From Candidatus Bathyarchaeota archaeon (lineage in GTDB: Archaea; Thermoproteota; Bathyarchaeia; 40CM-2-53-6): DNA of 9,447 nucleotides. The notes beneath the pieces were generated by a model, which saw nothing but the letters and a program-made list of their open reading frames with translations, was not told where the DNA came from and did not search any database. Position 1 is the stretch's first letter; every line of letters begins with the position of its first letter. The DNA lies in contig VBBE01000095.1 in NCBI GenBank assembly GCA_005884605.1, positions 1-9,447 on the forward strand, given 5' to 3'. Both the position numbers and the translations under genes were made by a program. Positions 5,413 to 9,447 of the stretch are shown here, one piece after another.

Positions 5413-8400
5413 CTACGCGAAATCTCCGACCAAGAGCTTTGTCTGCGTCCTGTCCGTCTCAATTGGCCTGAACGTCTCGTCCAGTTCAACTTTGATCAGG
5501 TCAAGTCTCTGTCGGTAGTATTCGCCGACATTGTACCGTTTGACCATGTCAAAGGCCACTTGGAGGTATTTCTCGACGCCTGCTTTGAATACGGTAGGTC
5601 CCAACTTGCCTCCGCATTTGACGCAGATTCCTTTCAATGGTGCTCGGCGTGGTTTCCAGTTGCACTTTGAGCATCTCGATCTCTGTGACGTGAACGTTCG
5701 CAGGTTACCAACCAAATCTCGCAGGATGTGGGTCCCCAGGACTTTCCTTGCAACCTCTTCTCCTTTTACTGCGACAATCTTGTCTGCAAGATCTAGTTGC
5801 TCCTTGACTTTGTCAAGCATTGTCGGTAATTCCTTGTACGCGCTGATCAGTCGAGCCCGGTCTAGATCTTCTGTTGGGTGTGTAAATCCGATGTTCCAGT
5901 TGTCCGACGACGATTCTCGTGCATTGTTGAGAGTCGGGACAAGATCCTCGATCTCCTTGGGGTTCGCTCCCACTAGCGTTTTGTCGTAGAAAGAGAGAGG
6001 GAATGCAGTGACTGTTTCGATGTTGAATGCTTGCCGTGCCACTTCCGTCGCGTTTAGTAGTGGAGCGAGCAACAGCGGGGCGTCCATCAAACCCCCAATC
6101 CTATCTGGAAGGTATTCTCTAGAGAAGTTCAACAATACATCGAGCAATAGCGATACCGAGTCCTCATCTCCATCGCAGTCTCGCCGTTTTGCTGCGTGGT
6201 ATAACGGGTGGGCATAACAAACGCTCGCTTTGGTGAATCCGACGATTCTTGCCACTGCGCCGACGGATGTATGGGGCGATAACCCGACGACCAGATGCCC
6301 GATTAGGTCTTCTTTTTTCGATGCCTTGTAGAGCTTGTCCATTCCATAGTACGAGGCGAGCAGGTCGTCGAGGAACTTGGTTACTTTCAACAGATACTCG
6401 CCGCAAGCTTCCGAGACGACAAGGTCCTGTATCTCCAAAGCGCACAACTGTCTCGGGTCAGAAAGCTCGCGACCATCCATGTCTTTCGTATACCCTATCT
6501 CGCGGGCTTTCTCCAGGCTCAGCCCGATTTCCCCTGGTCTGAACTGGGTCAAGACGGCGTTCGACGCGTCAAACCGGAGGGTTCCATCTTTGAACACAGA
6601 GACATCTGACTTTGCACGCAACAATGCCTTCTCCACAGGCTCAGGCATTCGGGTCTTGTTGATCAAACCTTTCACTCCTTTCACGGACCCTTCCATTTTT
6701 CCCAGCTTGAGCCTCCCAACTGCCTCTTCCAGCATTTCGACCAAGTTTACGTTGACGCTCCGATAGGCGACGAGGGAACCACTGCAAGTGGATGACGAAT
6801 CGTGCGATGTTTGGCCGCACTTGGGACAGTTCGTACTCATCTTCGTCTCTCGTCCGCAGACTGGACACTTGAGTTTCGATTCCCAGCGACCGCATTGTTG
6901 ACATGATCGATCCACCAGGTCCAATGTTACCACGGATTTCCTCGATGCCTCTATCAAGTCACGGCGAGGGCCTCCGGCTTGGCCGGTTGGAAATAGCCCG
7001 TGGACCCGTGGGGTCATGATCCTCTCCTTGGCCTTTTCTGGGCGACCCATGCGTGCTCCGACGAAGATTGGCGCCTTGTTCTTTATCGGAAATCCTGCCA
7101 GCAAGCTCAATGCTTCCAGCGAGCTTTCTCCCTTGACCTGAGTGGCTGGGACTTCGAGGTTCAAAATCATCCGAAGAACCAACGCGTCGTCATCTCGGAG
7201 CTGGATAGCACCAGCCACCATCTTGTGCGGCATTCGAGCCTGTTCCAGAATGTCCTTCAACTTCTCATCGTAGGGCAGAACGCAAGAATCGTCAAGGTAG
7301 TGGATGAGTTTCTCACGAAGATAGTACACGTCTTGGACCGTCACAAGGCTCCAGAAGTGCGTGTAAGCTGGATGCAGAGGAATTCCGAGGCTCTGGGATA
7401 ATCCAATTGCCTCACCGGCTCGCGGTTTGACAGAGAACGGGTTGTACGCGAATTCCTGCATTCGTTCTGCTGAGATATTCAGCAATTGCTGTGCTTTGTT
7501 TCTGTTTTCCGGTTCGTGGAGTTTCTCCTCTAGCAACTGCGCCCACCACGACTCGACAAACCCCGACGGAACTAGCGCCCGATTATTCTCGAGAAACTCC
7601 CCATATCCTACCATCAAGTCGCCTAGGAATAATATCTTCTGAATCTTGTCCCGCAGTGCTTTGGCTTCTTGAGGTGAGTCTATCCTCATCACTGACCCGT
7701 CGATGAGCTTTACGACCGGGGGCTCGATGCTATCGACTGCGTTGACGATGCCTGCCTTTCCCGGCCTTTCTAGTCTCATCTGGACGCCTACCGCAAGAAA
7801 TCCACCCAGAATTTCCATGGTAGCCGGGTGAACACCGACCGATGCCATGCCAGTGTTTCGTGAGCGGCCGTATCGTATTCTGAAACCTCCGGCTGCTCCG
7901 GGGAAGGCGAATATTGGTCGTCCGCCGACAACGTCCTCCATGAACATGAACTCTTTCGCCTCTTCTCCTTCTGACGACGATGTCTTCATCATAGCTAGCC
8001 ATCCCCATCCTTCCAGTCCAAGCTTCTCGACGATCTTCAGAACTTTGGTCGATCGTCCGAGCAACCCATCATTTACTACTCGTAGTGCTCCGCCTCGGAC
8101 CCGGTTTGTCTCGATGCGCATCAGATTCCGGTTGACCGCTACCTCGACGGGGTCTGTTTCCACGCCGTTCGGTTCAACGGTTAAGCGCATGATCGCGTCT
8201 TTGAGTACGCTGTCCGGGTTCCGGTATTGGAAACGGGCGATGGATCGTTCGTAGAGGCGTAGTTCTTCAACGAATCTCATTGCTTCCTGTTCCGACGCGT
8301 GATACGGGGGAATGTTCAGTTGGCGACGGACGTAATCGGCAACGATCATCGTCAAACCCATTTCTGTCCCGCCGGCCGATCGCATCGGGCCAGCGAAGTA

Positions 8401-8820
8401 TACGGCTAGGTGCTTTGATCCATCTACGTTTGTTCGGATCTTGACATCGTGGATTCCCTGTATCGGTGCCACGGTTACCGCCTCATCCAACACTGCTAGC
8501 GCCGTACGAATCGCTTGCTCCGCAGCATCCTCGGGCTCAAGGCTCCCGAAATGGCCCAGAACAATGTCCTCGCTAATTTTCAGCGCCGTCTCTTCGCGCG
8601 AGATTAGTTTACTCAGTTCTCGGATTCTGGCCGCGACCCCGATTGGTCCGACGGATTTCTCGACGCGCTCAGCAAGATCGTAGGTCGTTTGTGATTCGAC
8701 TTTCCATGAAGGGTCGAGTCCTTTCGACCGGGCCTCCGAGGCTATCGCGTACTGCCGGTTGTATTCTTCCTCGATTCTCTTCGCATAAACGTGGTTGGGC
8801 CGGTTCTCCAGAACTTGCAC
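5413..8820 (-). CDS. polC: Family D DNA polymerase large subunit DP2 (DNA polymerase II large subunit)
   Basis: The catalytic subunit of the archaeal replicative PolD heterodimer; it extends primed DNA and works with the exonuclease subunit DP1, which is not in this window. The protein is 1135 residues, a normal intein-free length. The N-terminus (KRIEEEYNRQYAIASEARSK, then DLAERVEKSVGP) matches the family from the start. The active-site block is at about 867-893 (VCYAHPLYHAAKRRDCDGDED), with D883 and D885 the likely catalytic pair in the double-psi beta-barrel core. Zinc sites are visible: C640/C643/C652/C655, a second around C665/C668/H673/C679, and a third at C1050/C1053/C1066/C1069. The C-terminus (TKLLVGDFA) is only loosely like a PCNA-interacting peptide. 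GTG is the first start after an in-frame stop five codons upstream, with GAGG seven bases before it. The winged-helix gene follows directly. Confidence 0.98.
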   Translation of the reverse strand: MQVLENRPNHVYAKRIEEEYNRQYAIASEARSKGLDPSWKVESQTTYDLAERVEKSVGPIGVAARIRELSKLISREETALKISEDIVLGHFGSLEPEDAAEQAIRTALAVLDEAVTVAPIQGIHDVKIRTNVDGSKHLAVYFAGPMRSAGGTEMGLTMIVADYVRRQLNIPPYHASEQEAMRFVEELRLYERSIARFQYRNPDSVLKDAIMRLTVEPNGVETDPVEVAVNRNLMRIETNRVRGGALRVVNDGLLGRSTKVLKIVEKLGLEGWGWLAMMKTSSSEGEEAKEFMFMEDVVGGRPIFAFPGAAGGFRIRYGRSRNTGMASVGVHPATMEILGGFLAVGVQMRLERPGKAGIVNAVDSIEPPVVKLIDGSVMRIDSPQEAKALRDKIQKILFLGDLMVGYGEFLENNRALVPSGFVESWWAQLLEEKLHEPENRNKAQQLLNISAERMQEFAYNPFSVKPRAGEAIGLSQSLGIPLHPAYTHFWSLVTVQDVYYLREKLIHYLDDSCVLPYDEKLKDILEQARMPHKMVAGAIQLRDDDALVLRMILNLEVPATQVKGESSLEALSLLAGFPIKNKAPIFVGARMGRPEKAKERIMTPRVHGLFPTGQAGGPRRDLIEASRKSVVTLDLVDRSCQQCGRWESKLKCPVCGRETKMSTNCPKCGQTSHDSSSTCSGSLVAYRSVNVNLVEMLEEAVGRLKLGKMEGSVKGVKGLINKTRMPEPVEKALLRAKSDVSVFKDGTLRFDASNAVLTQFRPGEIGLSLEKAREIGYTKDMDGRELSDPRQLCALEIQDLVVSEACGEYLLKVTKFLDDLLASYYGMDKLYKASKKEDLIGHLVVGLSPHTSVGAVARIVGFTKASVCYAHPLYHAAKRRDCDGDEDSVSLLLDVLLNFSREYLPDRIGGLMDAPLLLAPLLNATEVARQAFNIETVTAFPLSFYDKTLVGANPKEIEDLVPTLNNARESSSDNWNIGFTHPTEDLDRARLISAYKELPTMLDKVKEQLDLADKIVAVKGEEVARKVLGTHILRDLVGNLRTFTSQRSRCSKCNWKPRRAPLKGICVKCGGKLGPTVFKAGVEKYLQVAFDMVKRYNVGEYYRQRLDLIKVELDETFRPIETDRTQTKLLVGDFA

Positions 8821-8850
8821 GGCGAGCCTCGACTACCCGCTACCGTAATA

Positions 8851-8857
8851 GGTTAAT
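8851..8857 (-). promoter_or_regulatory. Candidate TATA box of the PolD DP2 gene
   Basis: ATTAACC on the minus strand lies about 34 bases before the GTG start, predicting a leader under ten bases that includes a GAGG element at 8827-8830. It sits in the 149-bp spacer shared with the divergent ParB-like gene. Confidence 0.4.
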
Positions 8858-8926
8858 GGTGAATTTCTTGTTGAGACGACCGAAACTGTTTCTAAGTCAG
8901 GCGATCACGCGGATTTGTGAAGAGCG

Positions 8927-8936
8927 AATCTTAAGA
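8927..8936 (+). promoter_or_regulatory. Candidate TATA box of the ParB-like gene
   Basis: AATCTTAAGA contains the 8-bp palindrome TCTTAAGA (8929-8936) and lies about 35-43 bases before the ATG at 8970. GAAAGG at 8955-8960 would serve as a weak Shine-Dalgarno sequence. Confidence 0.35.
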
Positions 8937-8969
8937 GTCAGATGCGGATAACCTGAAAGGCGACACGCG

Positions 8970-9447
8970 ATGAGCGATCGTTCGCGAGTCGGGAACACAA
9001 TAAGACGCTCTGCCTGGGATAACAGAACATCGATACGTCGGCTTCACGGTATCGAATATCGAATGCTTGAGGATTCAGATGACATCCACGATTTCATCAA
9101 CACCGAGGTACGGAAAGAGCTGGACGCAGATTTCGAGAGCATGGGCGAAGATCCCCGACAGGACGCTTTGCTCAACTCGCTGCCGAAGCGGAAATGGAGG
9201 TTGGAAATTGTCGGTGTTGACGAGGTCCGGATGAATCCTTTGATCGTGAACTCCGCCGACCTCAAGACTGGTCGAAAGTTCATGGAGCGATTGAGAGAAC
9301 GTCGATCAGAGCTTCGTAAGGCGTTGGAGACTGGTGGAACGGTTATCTGGCCGATAGTCCTCCTGCGTGAACAGCAGCTGCTTGTCGATGGATATTGTCG
9401 CCATTCAACCCTTCAAGAAATGAACATCCCTGAGGCATATGGCTACG
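8970..9447 (+). CDS. ParB/sulfiredoxin-fold domain protein, 3' end beyond window
   Basis: Partial gene: 159 complete codons from ATG 8970, open at the window edge. A basic N-terminus (RRSAWDNRTSIRRLHG) leads into an acidic helical stretch and then a ParB-like domain from about residue 78. It shows LEIVGVDEVRMNPLIV (the ParB 'V..I..NP' strand), a charged helix at 100-120, TVIWPIVLL, and LLVDGYCRHSTLQEMNIPEAYGY at about 137-159. The last block corresponds to the ParB/Srx signature 'vDG..R..A...lg...v'. Classical ParB CTPases have GERR here; this protein has G141-Y-C-R144, so CTP binding is uncertain. Relatives include partition proteins, free-standing nucleases and toxin-associated proteins. 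It is divergent from the PolD DP2 gene with separate candidate promoters. Function unknown; a chromosome-maintenance role is inferred only from fold and neighbour. Confidence 0.7.
   Translation, partial: MSDRSRVGNTIRRSAWDNRTSIRRLHGIEYRMLEDSDDIHDFINTEVRKELDADFESMGEDPRQDALLNSLPKRKWRLEIVGVDEVRMNPLIVNSADLKTGRKFMERLRERRSELRKALETGGTVIWPIVLLREQQLLVDGYCRHSTLQEMNIPEAYGY

Noticed and set aside
6150..6190. Intein insertion at the PolD active-site motif
   Set aside because: The block around CDGDED is continuous and the protein has normal intein-free length.

Overview
The window is archaeal. The diagnostic gene is the complete large subunit (DP2) of the family D replicative DNA polymerase, found only in archaea. 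Other archaeal traits are TTG and GTG starts behind weak or moderate Shine-Dalgarno sequences, TATA-like boxes about 35-45 bases before starts, and T-run terminators. PolD is absent from Crenarchaeota in the strict sense. The DP2, CHRD and secreted beta-propeller proteins together would suit a Thaumarchaeota/Bathyarchaeota-type or euryarchaeal lineage, but I cannot place it more finely. No rRNA, tRNA, CRISPR array, insertion sequence or intein is visible.

Left part (1-3200), cell-surface block. A minus-strand gene encodes a 631-residue secreted protein of the C-terminal beta-propeller family. It is divergent from a plus-strand winged-helix regulator carrying its own two C-terminal membrane segments. 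Their 145-bp spacer holds a perfect 7-bp dyad and an overlapping 5-bp dyad, a candidate operator. A small two-helix membrane protein follows the regulator. Convergent with it, 10 bases away, is a 50/51-residue zinc-ribbon miniprotein on the minus strand, too short for ordinary gene calling.

Middle part (3200-5130). About 400 bp (3194-3595) lack a credible protein gene but contain several short inverted repeats. Next come a membrane protein with a long Pro/Lys/Thr-rich stalk and a C-terminal beta-sandwich-like domain, then an exported CHRD-domain protein with a strong Shine-Dalgarno sequence and a TTG start. A T-run follows the CHRD gene.

Right part (5135-9447), replication block. On the minus strand lies the 1135-residue PolD DP2 gene, with an 87-residue winged-helix protein starting 14 bases after its stop, probably as one transcript. 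Divergent from DP2 across a 149-bp promoter region is the start of a ParB/sulfiredoxin-fold protein, cut by the window edge.

The most interesting observations are the divergent secreted-propeller/membrane-regulator pair with its nested dyads, the overlooked zinc-ribbon miniprotein, the regulator trailing the replicative polymerase, and the ParB-like gene opposite it. Each is a hypothesis from sequence and layout; none is shown to be a new system.
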